Positions 52,334-61,337 of a stretch of DNA of 64,000 nucleotides are shown in pieces. Each line of letters begins with the position of its first letter. Position 1 is the first letter of the stretch. The notes below the pieces were generated by a model. It was not told where the DNA came from, did not search any database, and saw only the letters and a list, made by a program, of their open reading frames with translations. The translations under genes were made by a program, and so were the position numbers. The stretch covers positions 992,001 to 1,056,000 of the forward strand of contig NZ_BJOR01000001.1 in assembly GCF_006540305.1 (NCBI RefSeq). The letters are read 5' to 3'. The stretch comes from Streptomyces sp. 6-11-2 (GTDB lineage: Bacteria; Actinomycetota; Actinomycetes; Streptomycetales; Streptomycetaceae).

Positions 52334-53554
52334 CTAGACCGGGACGGGCGTGTAGAGGGAATTCTTCGCCGCGCTCTCCTCGACGGCGGCCAGGACCCGC
52401 TGGACCTGGAGCCCGTCGGCGAAGGACGGTTCGGGCGCGGTGCCCGCGGCGATCGCGAGCACCAGGTCGCGGGCCTGGTGGACGAAGCTGTGCTCGTAGC
52501 CGAGTCCGTGGCCCGGCGGCCACCAGGCCTCGAGGTAGGGGTGGTCGGGTTCGGTGACGAGGATTCGCCGGAAGCCGGCGCTGACCCCGGGTTCGGTGTG
52601 GTCGTGGTACGAGAGCTCGTTGAGCCGTTCCAGGTCGAACGCGAGCGAGCCCTGGGCCCCGTTGAGTTCGATGCGCAGCGCGTTCTTGCGGCCGGAGGCG
52701 AACCGGGTCGCCTCGAAGGAGGCGAGCGCGCCCGAGCCGAACCGGGCGGTGAACAGGGCCGCGTCGTCGACGGTGACCTCCCCCCGGCCGCTGCCGCCGA
52801 TGCCGCTGAGCCCGGCCGCCGCCCCGGCCGGCAGCGGACGCTCCCGGACGAAGGTCTCGGTGACCGCGGACACCCCCGTGATCGGCTCGCCCGCGAGGTA
52901 CTGGGCGAGGTCGACGATGTGGGCGCCCAGGTCGCCGAGGGCACCGGAGCCCGCCGAGTCCTTGCGCAGCCGCCAGGTCAGCGGGAACTCCGGGTCGACG
53001 AGCCAGTCCTGGAGGTAACTGACCCGTACGTGCCGCAGGGTGCCGAGGCGGCCCTCGGCGACCATGCGGCGGGCCAGGGCGGTCGCGGGCAGCCGCCGGT
53101 AGTTGAAGCCGACCATGGCGACCTGACCGCGGGCCCGCGCCCGCTCGGCCGCCTCGGTCATCTCCCGTGCCTCCTCGACCGAGTTGGCGAGGGGCTTCTC
53201 GCAGAGCACGTGCTTGCCCGCCTCCAGGGCGGCCACGGCGATCTCCGCGTGGCTGTCGCCCGGGGTGCAGATGTCGACGATGTCGACGTCGTCGCGGGCG
53301 ATCAGAGCGCGCCAGTCGGTCTCGGCGTCGGCCCAGCCGAGCCGGGCGGCCGCGCCTCGCACGGCCGCCCCGTCACGTCCGGCGACGACGGCCAGTACGG
53401 GCCGGTGCGGCAGGTCGAAGACGCGGCCCACGGTGCGCCATCCCTGGGAGTGGGCGGCGCCCATGAAGGCGTAGCCGACCATGCCGACACGCAGCGGAGG
53501 CTTTCCGGCCGCGGGCTCGCTCTCGGCCTGCTCCGACTGTCCCTTCAGGCCCAT
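52334..53554 (-). CDS. Gfo/Idh/MocA-family NAD(P)-dependent dehydrogenase
   Basis: A 406-residue oxidoreductase. The N-terminal Rossmann domain has VGMVGYAFMGAAHSQGW, DICTPGDSHAEIA and the cofactor/substrate motif CEKPLANS; the C-terminal alpha/beta domain contains DLGAHIVDLAQYL with the usual catalytic Asp/His pattern. ATG 53554 is preceded by GAAGGAG. It lies between the sugar-binding protein gene (79-base gap) and the isomerase gene. The family includes inositol 2-dehydrogenases and glucoside 3-dehydrogenases, and either fits here. Confidence 0.9.
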   Translation of the reverse strand: MGLKGQSEQAESEPAAGKPPLRVGMVGYAFMGAAHSQGWRTVGRVFDLPHRPVLAVVAGRDGAAVRGAAARLGWADAETDWRALIARDDVDIVDICTPGDSHAEIAVAALEAGKHVLCEKPLANSVEEAREMTEAAERARARGQVAMVGFNYRRLPATALARRMVAEGRLGTLRHVRVSYLQDWLVDPEFPLTWRLRKDSAGSGALGDLGAHIVDLAQYLAGEPITGVSAVTETFVRERPLPAGAAAGLSGIGGSGRGEVTVDDAALFTARFGSGALASFEATRFASGRKNALRIELNGAQGSLAFDLERLNELSYHDHTEPGVSAGFRRILVTEPDHPYLEAWWPPGHGLGYEHSFVHQARDLVLAIAAGTAPEPSFADGLQVQRVLAAVEESAAKNSLYTPVPV

Positions 53555-53633
53555 ACCGATAACTCCTTCTCGTAAACGTTCGCAGCGGCGTTCCCGACGC
53601 CGTGATTGCGATGTGGGGGGTTGGCAGCGCCCA

Positions 53634-54674
53634 TCACTTGAAGCCGGTGGGCATGTACTGGTCGACGTTGGTCTTGTCGACCACGGCCGAGTACAACGTG
53701 ATGGACGCCGGGATCTCGAACTCCGCCATGCCGGACACGCCCTTGCCCTGGCCCAGCGCCCGGGCCAGGTCGATCGCGGACGCGGCCATGGTGGGCGGGT
53801 ACAGCACGGTGGCCTTCAGAACGCCCTTGTCCTGCTTGATCTCTTCGAACGCGGAGAGCGCGCCGGCGCCGCCGACCATGAGGAACTCGTCGCGCCCGGC
53901 CTGCTCGATGGCGCGCAGCGCGCCGACGCCCTGGTCGTCGTCGTGGTTCCACAGCGCGTCGATCTGCTTCTGCGCCTGGAGGAGCTGGGCCATCTTCGAC
54001 TGGCCGGACTCGACGGTGAACTCGGCGGCCTGGCGGGCCACCTTGGTGATGTTGGAGTAGTTCTTCAGCGCGTCGTCGAAGCCCTGGGTGCGCTGCTTGG
54101 TCAGCTCCAGGTTGTCGAGGCCGGCGAGTTCGACGACCTTCGCGTTCGACTTGCCCTTGAGCTTCTCGCCGATGTACTGCCCGGCGTTGAAGCCCATCCC
54201 GTAGTTGTCGCCGCCGATCCAGCAGCGGTACGCCTGCGGGGAGTTGAAGACCCGGTCGAGGTTGACGACGGGGATGCCCGCGCGCATCGCCTTCAGACCG
54301 ACCTGGGTGAGTGCCTTGCCGTCGGCGGGCAGGATCACCAGGACGTCGACCTTCTTGTTGATGAGGGTCTCGATCTGCCCGATCTGCGCGGCCGTGTCGT
54401 TGGAGCCCTCGGTGATCTCCAGGGTGACGTCGGAGTACGTCTTGGCGCGGCTCTTGGCGTTCTCGTTGATCGCGTTGAGCCAGCCGTGGTCGGCCTGCGG
54501 GCCGGCGAAGCCGATGGTGACGGCCTTGCCGGGCGTGTTGTCGGCGGCGGGCTTGTCGTTCGCCGCGGGCTTGTCGTTCTTGGGCTCGTTGCTGGTGCAG
54601 GCGGCGAGGAAGGCGGTGGCGCCGACGGCGGCGCCGCCGAAGAGCAGACCTCTGCGGCTCGGTATCTGAGGCAT
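53634..54674 (-). CDS. Ribose/inositol-type ABC substrate-binding lipoprotein
   Basis: A 346-residue periplasmic-binding-protein type I receptor. The N-terminus combines a twin-arginine pair (SRRGLLF) with a lipobox (FLAAC), so it is probably an exported lipoprotein. A Lys/Asn/Asp-rich spacer (about 33-48) precedes the RbsB-like fold: VTIGFAGPQADHGWLNAIN, ILPADGKALTQVG, VVNLDRVF and DALWNHDDDQGVGALRA. ATG 54674 is chosen because it begins the signal. Substrates of this subfamily are pentoses, hexoses or inositol. Confidence 0.9.
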   Translation of the reverse strand: MPQIPSRRGLLFGGAAVGATAFLAACTSNEPKNDKPAANDKPAADNTPGKAVTIGFAGPQADHGWLNAINENAKSRAKTYSDVTLEITEGSNDTAAQIGQIETLINKKVDVLVILPADGKALTQVGLKAMRAGIPVVNLDRVFNSPQAYRCWIGGDNYGMGFNAGQYIGEKLKGKSNAKVVELAGLDNLELTKQRTQGFDDALKNYSNITKVARQAAEFTVESGQSKMAQLLQAQKQIDALWNHDDDQGVGALRAIEQAGRDEFLMVGGAGALSAFEEIKQDKGVLKATVLYPPTMAASAIDLARALGQGKGVSGMAEFEIPASITLYSAVVDKTNVDQYMPTGFK

Positions 54675-54724
54675 GGCGATGGCCTTTCCGTTGAGGGCCG
54701 TACGGAGCGGGCGGTTCGGCTGGG

Positions 54725-55771
54725 CTACGTGGTGGAGGCGGTGCGCCGCTGCACGAGGACGGCGGCGACGATGATGGCGCCCTTGGCGATCTGCTGGACG
54801 TCGCTCTGGAGGTTGTTCAGGGCGAAGATGTTGCTGATCGTGATGAAGATGAGGACGCCGAGGACGGAGCCGACGATGGTGCCCCGGCCGCCGCTCAGCA
54901 GGGTCCCGCCGATGATCGCGGCGGCGATGGCGTCGAGTTCGTACAGGTTGCCGTTGGTGTTCTGGCCGGAGCCGGCCAGGACGATCAGCAGGAAGGCCGC
55001 GATGCCGCAGCACAGTCCGGACAGCAGGTAGAGGTAGAGGCGCTGGCGGCGGACGTCGATGCCCGCCAGGCGGGCCGCCTCCGCGTTGCCGCCGACGGCG
55101 ACGGTGCGCCGCCCGAACGTGGTGCGGTTCAGCACGAGCCAGCCGATGACGGTGACGGCGGCAAAGACGAGGACCAGCGGCGGCACGCCGAGGACGTAGG
55201 AGTCGCGTTCGCCGAGGCTCAGGATGCCGTCGATGGTGACGATCTGGGTCTTGCCACCGGTGATCTGCAGGGCGAGTCCGCGCGCGGAGGCGAGCATGGC
55301 GAGGGTGGCGATGAAAGGGACCATGCCGCCGTACGCGATGAGGACGCCGTTGACGAGTCCGCAGCCGACGCCGACGAGCACCGCCGTGAACAGCACGCCC
55401 ACGAAGCCGTACTCCTGGGTGGCGACGGTGGTGGCCCACACGGAGGCGAGGCCGACGATCGCGCCGACGGACAGGTCGATGCCGCCGCTCATGATGACGA
55501 AGGTCATCCCGACGGTGACGACGCCGATGATGGACGCCTGGGTGAGCACCAGTTGCAGGTTGCGGGTGTCCAGGAACTGGTCGGGTTTGGTGATGCCGCC
55601 GATGAGGACGAGGACGGCGAGCACGCCGAGCAGCGACAGGGTGCGCACGTCGGCGCGCGCCCACAGGACGCGCAGCGGGCCGGCGCCGCCGGCCGGGGCG
55701 TCCGCGCGGGCGGTGGGGGGCGGCCCGGCGTCGGGTCCGCCCTGCTGGGCCGGGGTGGCGGGCTGCGTCAT
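54725..55771 (-). CDS. Ribose-type ABC sugar permease (RbsC-like)
   Basis: A 348-residue inner-membrane permease with about ten hydrophobic helices and RbsC-family segments: VGMTFVIMSGGIDLSVGAIVGL, GLVNGVLIAYGGMVPFIATLAML and AIIGGTLLSGGRGTIVGSVLG. The N-terminal 30 residues are Pro/Ala-rich. ATG 55771 overlaps the ATPase stop by four bases; the lipoprotein gene follows after 50 bases. Confidence 0.92.
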   Translation of the reverse strand: MTQPATPAQQGGPDAGPPPTARADAPAGGAGPLRVLWARADVRTLSLLGVLAVLVLIGGITKPDQFLDTRNLQLVLTQASIIGVVTVGMTFVIMSGGIDLSVGAIVGLASVWATTVATQEYGFVGVLFTAVLVGVGCGLVNGVLIAYGGMVPFIATLAMLASARGLALQITGGKTQIVTIDGILSLGERDSYVLGVPPLVLVFAAVTVIGWLVLNRTTFGRRTVAVGGNAEAARLAGIDVRRQRLYLYLLSGLCCGIAAFLLIVLAGSGQNTNGNLYELDAIAAAIIGGTLLSGGRGTIVGSVLGVLIFITISNIFALNNLQSDVQQIAKGAIIVAAVLVQRRTASTT

Positions 55772-57324
55772 GACGTCGCGCTCCCTTCCTCGGTTACGGA
55801 CTGCGTGGACACGGGGCTTCCTTCCATGACCAGGTCGAGTACGCGGTGTTCGTCCAGTTCCCGGGCGGGTGCCGTGTGGACGACGCGCCCTTCGCGGAGC
55901 ACCAGGACGCGGTCGGCGAGGCCGAGCACCTCGGGCACCTCGCTGGAGACCAGGAGGACGGCCAGGCCCTCGTCGGCGAGGCGGCGCACCACCGCGTACA
56001 GCTCGGCGCGGGCGCCGACGTCGACGCCGCGGGTGGGTTCGTCGAGGAGCAGGACGCGGCAGCCGCGCAGCAGCCAGCGGGCGAGGACCGCCTTCTGCTG
56101 GTTGCCGCCGGAGAGGGTGCGCACCGGGGCGTCGGGGTTGTCGGGGCGCAGGGAGAGTTCGCGGGTGGCCTGCCGGGCCGCGTTCCGTTCGGCGCGCCGG
56201 TCGAGCCAGCCGCCGCGGGCGAAGCGCGACAGCGTGGAGACGCTGACGTTGCGGGTGACGGACTCCAGCATCAGCAGGGCCTGGGCCTTGCGTTCCTCGG
56301 GGGCGAGCCCGAGTCCGGCGCGGACGGCGGAGCGCACGCTGCCGGGACGCAGCGGTGTGCCGTCGACGAGGACGCGGCCCGCGCTGGGCCTGCGGGCGCC
56401 GTAGATGGTCTCCAGGATCTCGGAGCGGCCGGAGCCGACGAGTCCGGCGAGGCCGACGATCTCGCCGGGCCGCAGTTCGAGGTCGAGGGGGGCGAACTCA
56501 CCGTCACGGGCGAGACCTTCGACGGTGAGGACGGGCGCGGGGTACTCGGTGGAGTACGCGGGACGCGGCGGGAAGACGTACTCGACGTTGCGGCCCGTCA
56601 TCAGGGAGACGATCTCGCGTGTCGGGGTGGATTCGGCGGGCAGGCCGCCGGCGACGGCGCGGCCGTCCTTGAGGACGGTGACCCGGTCGCCGATGCGGCG
56701 GATCTCCTCCAGGCGGTGGGAGATGTAGACGACGGCGACGCCGTCGGCGGTGAGGTCGCCGACGATGCGGAAGAGGTTGTCGACCTCGTCCGGGTCGAGG
56801 GCGGCGGACGGTTCGTCCATCACGATGAGCCGGACGTCGTGGGAGAGGGCCCGGGCCATGGAGACGACCTGCTGCTGGGCCGCGGAGAGGTCGCCGACGA
56901 GCCGGGCCGGGTCGATCTCGGGGTGGCCGAGCCGCTTGAGGAGGCCGGCGGTGGCGGAGCGGGCCTCGCGGCCGCGGACGACGAAGCCGGCGGTGACGGG
57001 TTCGTGGCCGAGGAAGACGTTCTCGGCCACGGACAGGTGTCCCACCAGGTCGAGTTCCTGGTAGATGGTGGCGATGCCCAGGCTCATGGCCGCGATCGGG
57101 GACTTCAGGGTGATGGGCTCGCCCCGCCAGGTGATCTTCCCGTCGTCGGGCTGGTGGGCCCCGGCGAGGACCTTGATGAGGGTGGACTTCCCGGCGCCGT
57201 TCTGGCCGAGCAGGCAGTGGACCTCTCCGGCCAGGACCTCCAGGTCGACTCCGTCCAGGGCACGGACTCCGGGGAACGACTTGGTGATGCCGGACATGCT
57301 GAGCAGGGGTGGTTCTGGGGCCAT
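55768..57324 (-). CDS. Ribose-type ABC sugar ATPase (RbsA-like, two ABC domains)
   Basis: A 518-residue ATPase with two ABC domains. The first has Walker A GQNGAGKST, signature LSAAQQQ and Walker B LIVMDEPSAALD. The second has a degenerate P-loop GLVGSGRSE, signature LSGGNQQK and LLLDEPTRGVD, exactly as in RbsA/XylG proteins. ATG 57324 follows GAGGGG. It is the first gene of the importer operon, downstream of the ROK gene on the same strand. Confidence 0.93.
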   Translation of the reverse strand: MAPEPPLLSMSGITKSFPGVRALDGVDLEVLAGEVHCLLGQNGAGKSTLIKVLAGAHQPDDGKITWRGEPITLKSPIAAMSLGIATIYQELDLVGHLSVAENVFLGHEPVTAGFVVRGREARSATAGLLKRLGHPEIDPARLVGDLSAAQQQVVSMARALSHDVRLIVMDEPSAALDPDEVDNLFRIVGDLTADGVAVVYISHRLEEIRRIGDRVTVLKDGRAVAGGLPAESTPTREIVSLMTGRNVEYVFPPRPAYSTEYPAPVLTVEGLARDGEFAPLDLELRPGEIVGLAGLVGSGRSEILETIYGARRPSAGRVLVDGTPLRPGSVRSAVRAGLGLAPEERKAQALLMLESVTRNVSVSTLSRFARGGWLDRRAERNAARQATRELSLRPDNPDAPVRTLSGGNQQKAVLARWLLRGCRVLLLDEPTRGVDVGARAELYAVVRRLADEGLAVLLVSSEVPEVLGLADRVLVLREGRVVHTAPARELDEHRVLDLVMEGSPVSTQSVTEEGSATS

Positions 57325-57698
57325 GGTGGTTCCCCTCGGCGGATACGGCCGGTCTCAGGGCAGGGCTGACGTACGCGGGGCGTACCGGTGCCGGTGCGCG
57401 GTACGCGGCGTGTGCTGGGGTGTCGGGGTACGGGGAGGTGCGGGTACTCGGGTGTGCGGGTACTCGGGGGTGTGCGGGGCTGGGGTACGCGGGGTGCGGG
57501 CGCGCCGGTCGACGTGATGCGTGCCGGTGCTCGGAACGTGCTGGTGGTGTGCGGACGTACGGGTGCGCGGACGTACTGTCCGCGGGACGTGCCGGTGGTG
57601 CCGAGGTGCGTGCTCTGGTGGTGCGGGACGTGCCGGTGGTGCCGTGCTGTGTGCCGGTGGTGCGGGACGTGCCGGTGGTGCGGGGTGGTGCGCGCCGG
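57325..57698. repeat. Low-complexity G-rich tandem repeats between the ROK gene and the importer operon
   Basis: This 374-base gap consists largely of imperfect direct repeats on the plus strand: GTGCGGGTACTCGG units around 57440-57480, and GGTGGTGCGGGACGTGCC units around 57615-57690. It should also hold the ATPase promoter near 57330-57380. The long open frames across it give Cys/Trp/Arg-rich or Thr/Pro-rich nonsense and are not annotated. Confidence 0.6.
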
Positions 57699-58889
57699 TC
57701 AGGCCGGCGAGAACAGGTGGTCGCTGATGAGCCGGGCCGCGCCGATGACTCCGGCGGCGGGCCCCAACTCGCCCAGGACGATGGGCAGGTTGCCGGTCGC
57801 CAGGGGCAGCGACTGGCGGTAGACCTGGGTACGGATCGCGGCGAGCAGGGTGTGGCCGAGGCCGGTGACCCCACCGCCGATCACCACCAGGCCGGGGTTG
57901 AAGAAGGAGACCAGTCCGGCGATGACCTGGCCGGTGCGGGTGCCGCCCTCCCGGATCAGGCCGAGCGAGGTGGCGTCGCCCGCGGCGGCCGCGGCGGCCA
58001 CGTCGGCGGCGCTGAGGGTGCCGTTCGTCTCCAGCCGGGCCGCCAGTTCGGCCGACAGGCCCTGCTGGGCCGCCTCCAGCGCGTCACGGGCCAGGGCCGC
58101 CCCGCTGAAGTGGGCCTCCAGGCAGCCCCGGTTGCCGCAGACACAGGGGCGTCCGTCGGGCACGGCCTGGATGTGCCCGATGTCGCCCGCGCTGCCGGTC
58201 GTTCCGCGGTGGACCTCGCCGCCGACGACGATGCCGCAGCCGATGCCGGTGCCGATCTTGACGCAGAGGAAGTCGCCCACGGAGCGGGCGACGCCCGCGT
58301 GCTGCTCCCCCATCGCCATGAGGTTCACGTCGTTGTCGACCATGACCGGGCAGCCGAGTTCCTGGCTGAGCGCCTCCCGTACGGGGAAGCCGTCCCAGCC
58401 CGGCATGATCGGGGGTGCCACGGGGACGCCCTGGGGGAAGCGGACGGGACCGGGGACGCCGATGCCGGCGCCGTCGTAGCCCTCCGCGAGCCCCGACATC
58501 CGCAACTTGGCTGCCATGGCGAGGACTTGCTCGAAGACCGCGACGGGTCCCTCGCGTACGTCCAGCGGCTGGTTGAGGTGTCCGAGCACTTCCAGTTCGG
58601 CGTTGGTGACCGCGACGTCGACCGAGGTCGCGCCGATGTCGACGCCCAGGAACCGCAGTTCGGGGGCGAGCCGGACGTTGTGGGAGCGGCGGCCGCCGCG
58701 CGAGGCGGCGAGTCCGTCGGCGACGACCAGTCCTGTCTCCAGGAGCCGGTCCACCTCCACGGCCATCTTCGACCGGGACAGCTCGACGCGGTCGCCGAGC
58801 TGTGCCCGGGAGCTGGGTCCCCCGTCGCGCAGCAGCTTCAGCAGCCGGGCCTGGTGTGTGTTGGCGGGTCGTGCCGTCATACGTCTCAC
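57699..58889 (-). CDS. ROK-family transcriptional repressor of the sugar-uptake locus
   Basis: A 396-residue regulator. The N-terminal winged helix (about 8-70: RLLKLLRDGGPSSRAQLGDRVELSRSKM) precedes the ROK domain with LGVDIGATSVDVAV, DNDVN, GTGIGCGIVV, AGDIGH and the zinc motif CVCGNRGCLE. GTG 58889 is preferred because GGGAGGGG stands at correct spacing; ATG 58880 is the alternative. It lies upstream of the importer ATPase on the same strand and is the obvious local repressor, probably sensing the imported sugar. Confidence 0.87.
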   Translation of the reverse strand: MRRMTARPANTHQARLLKLLRDGGPSSRAQLGDRVELSRSKMAVEVDRLLETGLVVADGLAASRGGRRSHNVRLAPELRFLGVDIGATSVDVAVTNAELEVLGHLNQPLDVREGPVAVFEQVLAMAAKLRMSGLAEGYDGAGIGVPGPVRFPQGVPVAPPIMPGWDGFPVREALSQELGCPVMVDNDVNLMAMGEQHAGVARSVGDFLCVKIGTGIGCGIVVGGEVHRGTTGSAGDIGHIQAVPDGRPCVCGNRGCLEAHFSGAALARDALEAAQQGLSAELAARLETNGTLSAADVAAAAAAGDATSLGLIREGGTRTGQVIAGLVSFFNPGLVVIGGGVTGLGHTLLAAIRTQVYRQSLPLATGNLPIVLGELGPAAGVIGAARLISDHLFSPA

Positions 58890-59006
58890 ATGCCCCTCCC
58901 CGCCTCAATTCGGCCTGTGCGCAAGGGATTCCGGCCACTTGACCGCTTGCTTGAGAGAGGAACGTAGCAGCGACTGCCGGAACTGGGAAGAAGTTGCGCA
59001 TGGATT

Positions 59007-59045
59007 GCCGCCAACTTTCCCCACCGACAGGACAAAGTTGGCGGC
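59007..59045. promoter_or_regulatory. 12-base perfect inverted repeat between the GntR and ROK genes
   Basis: GCCGCCAACTTT - 15 bases - AAAGTTGGCGGC. It lies 118 bases upstream of the ROK start and 94 bases past the GntR stop. It could be an operator (AAGTTG/CAACTTT half-sites recur at 51145) or the GntR terminator; no T-run follows on either strand. Confidence 0.55.
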
Positions 59046-59138
59046 GCCGAGCGGGACCCCGGGCCGGCCCTCATGAGGTCGGGGCGGGGCTCGTCGGGGC
59101 AGGGCACGGCCCGTGGGATCAGGGCTCGACGGGTGGGG

Positions 59139-59816
59139 TCAGGGCTTGGCCTGGCCGTGGTACGACCTGCGGGTGTGCTCCGTGTGCTCGCGCATTAGAC
59201 GGGTCGCGCGCTGCTCGTCGCGGTCGGCGATCGCCTCGATGAGCTCGCGGTGCTCGATCCAGGACTGGCGGCCGCGCTGCCGGGCCACCGGCGTGTAGTA
59301 CCAGCGCACCCGGCGGTCGACCTGGGCGGCCAGCTCGGCGAGCACCGCGTTGCCGGCCAGCTCCACGATCTTGGCGTGGAAGCGGGCGTTCAGGGCGACG
59401 GCCGTGTCCACGTCGTCGGCGGCGACGGCCTCGAACCCCTGCGCCACCAGCTCCTCCAGGGCGGTGACGCCGTCGCGGTCCGCGTTCGCGGCGGCGAGGC
59501 GGGCCGCCTCGGCCTCCAGGAGCATGCGCACACCGAGGAGTTGGTCGGCCTCCTCCTCCGTCGGCTCGTGCACGAAGGCGCCCTGGGCGGGCCGCAGATC
59601 GACCCACCCCTCGGTGTTCAGCCGCTGGAGCGCCTCGCGCACCGGCTGCCGGGAGACACCGAGGTGCCCGGCGAGTTCGCTCTCGACGAGGTGCCGTCCC
59701 GGCTGGAGGGCGCGGGTGGTGATGAGCTCCAGCAAGGCTTCGTAGACGCGCTCACGCAGTGGGCCGGGGCGCTCGAGCCTGGGCACCGCCCCCTGCGGCA
59801 GTCCTGTCGACAACAT
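59139..59816 (-). CDS. GntR-family (FCD/VanR-type) transcriptional regulator
   Basis: A 225-residue repressor. The N-terminal winged helix (about 20-85: LRERVYEALLELITTRALQPG, ESELAGHLGVSRQPVREAL) is followed by an all-helical FCD ligand domain (about 95-215) with metal-binding type residues in NARFHAKIVELAGN and IEHRELIEAI. ATG 59816 has GGAGGGG upstream. Its promoter region contains a motif at 59903-59915 shared with 36967-36979 and 61181-61193, so it may control itself, the sucC-like/MFS pair and the KASIII/FdhD pair. Ligands of this class are usually small carboxylic acids. Confidence 0.87.
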   Translation of the reverse strand: MLSTGLPQGAVPRLERPGPLRERVYEALLELITTRALQPGRHLVESELAGHLGVSRQPVREALQRLNTEGWVDLRPAQGAFVHEPTEEEADQLLGVRMLLEAEAARLAAANADRDGVTALEELVAQGFEAVAADDVDTAVALNARFHAKIVELAGNAVLAELAAQVDRRVRWYYTPVARQRGRQSWIEHRELIEAIADRDEQRATRLMREHTEHTRRSYHGQAKP

Positions 59817-59902
59817 CGCGGTCCCCTCCTCGGCCGGGCGCGCGCGCAGCGGGCGGACACCCGGGTCCTTGACACTCGGGCGGAGCATCGATCGCCGTTC
59901 GT

Positions 59903-59915
59903 CTACAGTCTACGA
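59903..59915 (-). promoter_or_regulatory. Candidate autoregulatory GntR operator
   Basis: Minus-strand TCGTAGACTGTAG matches the core TCGTCGACTGTAT at 11 of 13 positions. It lies about 85 bases before the GntR start. It is the weakest of the three copies. Confidence 0.45.
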
Positions 59916-59967
59916 TGCACAGTCGCCACGATCGGCGGATGTCGCGCGCGTCACCCCCACGCGCGAC

Positions 59968-60001
59968 GCACACACGCGCGTGAGGCACACACGCGCGTGA
60001 G
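59968..60001. repeat. Perfect 2 x 17-base tandem repeat
   Basis: GCACACACGCGCGTGAG occurs twice back to back, followed by a degraded third copy. It lies in the 236-base gap between the GntR start and the KASIII stop. The alternating purine-pyrimidine sequence could form Z-DNA or hairpins. No gene is seen in the gap. Confidence 0.7.
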
Positions 60002-60052
60002 GCCCGCGCGCGTGAACCCCTCCCACCCACCGGGCGAGGACGGGGTCGCCGT

Positions 60053-61000
60053 TCACGGGCAGCGCACGACCTGCCCGGCGTAGGACAGATTGCCGCCGAA
60101 GCCGAACAGCAGCACCGGGTCACCGGTGGTCACCTCGCCCCGTTCGACGAGCTTGGACAGGGCCAGCGGGATGCTCGCGGCCGAGGTGTTGCCGGACTCG
60201 CTGACGTCGCGGGCGACGACGGCGTTGACGGCCCCCAGCTTCGCGGCGAGCGGCTCGATGATGCGCAGGTTGGCCTGGTGCAGGACGACCGCGGCGAGTT
60301 CCTCGGGCGCGAATCCGGCCCGCTCGCAGGCCTGCCGGGCCAGTGGCGGCAGCTGCGTGGTGGCCCACCGGTAGACGCTCTGCCCCTCCTGCGCGAACCG
60401 CGGGGGCGTGCCCTCGATCCGCACCGCGTGCCCCATCTCGGGCACCGAGCCCCACAGCACCGGCCCGATCCCGGGCTCCTCGCCCGGCCGGCAGGCCTCG
60501 ACGACGACGGCCCCCGCCCCGTCGCCGACGAGCACGCAGGTCGTGCGGTCGGTCCAGTCGGTCACGTCGGTCATCTTGTCGGCCCCGATGACCAGGGCGC
60601 GGGTCGCGGCACCGGCGCGCACGGTGTGGTCGGCGGTGGCCAGGGCGTGGGTGAAGCCCGCGCACACGACGTTGACGTCCATCGCGGCCGGCCGCGGCAC
60701 GCCGAGCCGGGCGGCGACGCGGGCGGCGGTGTTCGGGGAGCGGTCCGTGGCCGTGGAGGTGGCGACCAGCACCAGGTCGATGTCGGCGGGCGCGAGGCCG
60801 GCCGCCGCGAGCGCCTTGGCGGCGGCGTGCGCGGCGAGCTCGTCGACCGGCTCGTCGGGCGCGGCGATGTGCCGGGTACGGATGCCCACCCGGCTCCTGA
60901 TCCACTCGTCGCTGGTCGCCACGATGCCCTCCAGGTCCTCGTTGGTGAGCACCTTGGCGGGCTGGTAGTGACCGACGGCGGTGATGCGCGAGCCGTTCAT
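60053..61000 (-). CDS. 3-oxoacyl-ACP synthase III (KASIII/FabH-like), orphan
   Basis: A 315-residue condensing enzyme that joins an acyl-CoA starter to malonyl-ACP. The full catalytic triad is present: Cys113 in VVCAGFTHA, His241 in VLHQANLRI and Asn271 in SGNTSAAS. ATG 61000 is preceded by AAGGGGG. No ACP, FabD, FabF or biosynthetic neighbours are present, so it is not the housekeeping fab operon; it may prime branched or unusual fatty acids. It lies behind the GntR-like motif at 61181. Confidence 0.9.
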   Translation of the reverse strand: MNGSRITAVGHYQPAKVLTNEDLEGIVATSDEWIRSRVGIRTRHIAAPDEPVDELAAHAAAKALAAAGLAPADIDLVLVATSTATDRSPNTAARVAARLGVPRPAAMDVNVVCAGFTHALATADHTVRAGAATRALVIGADKMTDVTDWTDRTTCVLVGDGAGAVVVEACRPGEEPGIGPVLWGSVPEMGHAVRIEGTPPRFAQEGQSVYRWATTQLPPLARQACERAGFAPEELAAVVLHQANLRIIEPLAAKLGAVNAVVARDVSESGNTSAASIPLALSKLVERGEVTTGDPVLLFGFGGNLSYAGQVVRCP

Positions 61001-61180
61001 GGGTGATCCCCCTTGTGGCCGTGGGTAGCGGGATTCACCAGTCTGATCAGTGACTCACGGGTAACGCGGCAGGTGAAGTCACAGGATTGACGGTCCCCGC
61101 TTGTCGGCTTCTGTCAGAGGGACGCCCGCCCTCACGGCCGGGGGCCCTTGCCCCGGTGGCGGCGTGCGGCAGACAATACA

Positions 61181-61193
61181 TCGTCGACAGTAT
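61181..61193 (+). promoter_or_regulatory. GntR-type operator candidate between KASIII and FdhD
   Basis: TCGTCGACAGTAT, one mismatch from the core at 36967, framed by AATAC / GTATT inverted arms (61175-61179 and 61190-61194). It lies in the 337-base divergent gap 61001-61337, which shows no gene. Confidence 0.55.
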
Positions 61194-61337
61194 TCAGGCG
61201 GCTCTTTGGAGAGGTCACGGCCGCCATGGGCGGGGGGCGGGGTTCTCCCGCCGAGATCCCCTGCCGCGCGTGCAGGACAATGAGATCGTCGGGGCCGCTT
61301 CGGCCGGAGAGCGCACAGAACCGGGGCTGATCAGGAC

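Noticed and set aside
57388..57822. Cys/Trp-rich repeat peptide on the plus strand
   Set aside because: It arises from tandem DNA repeats and overlaps the ROK gene; no ribosome site.
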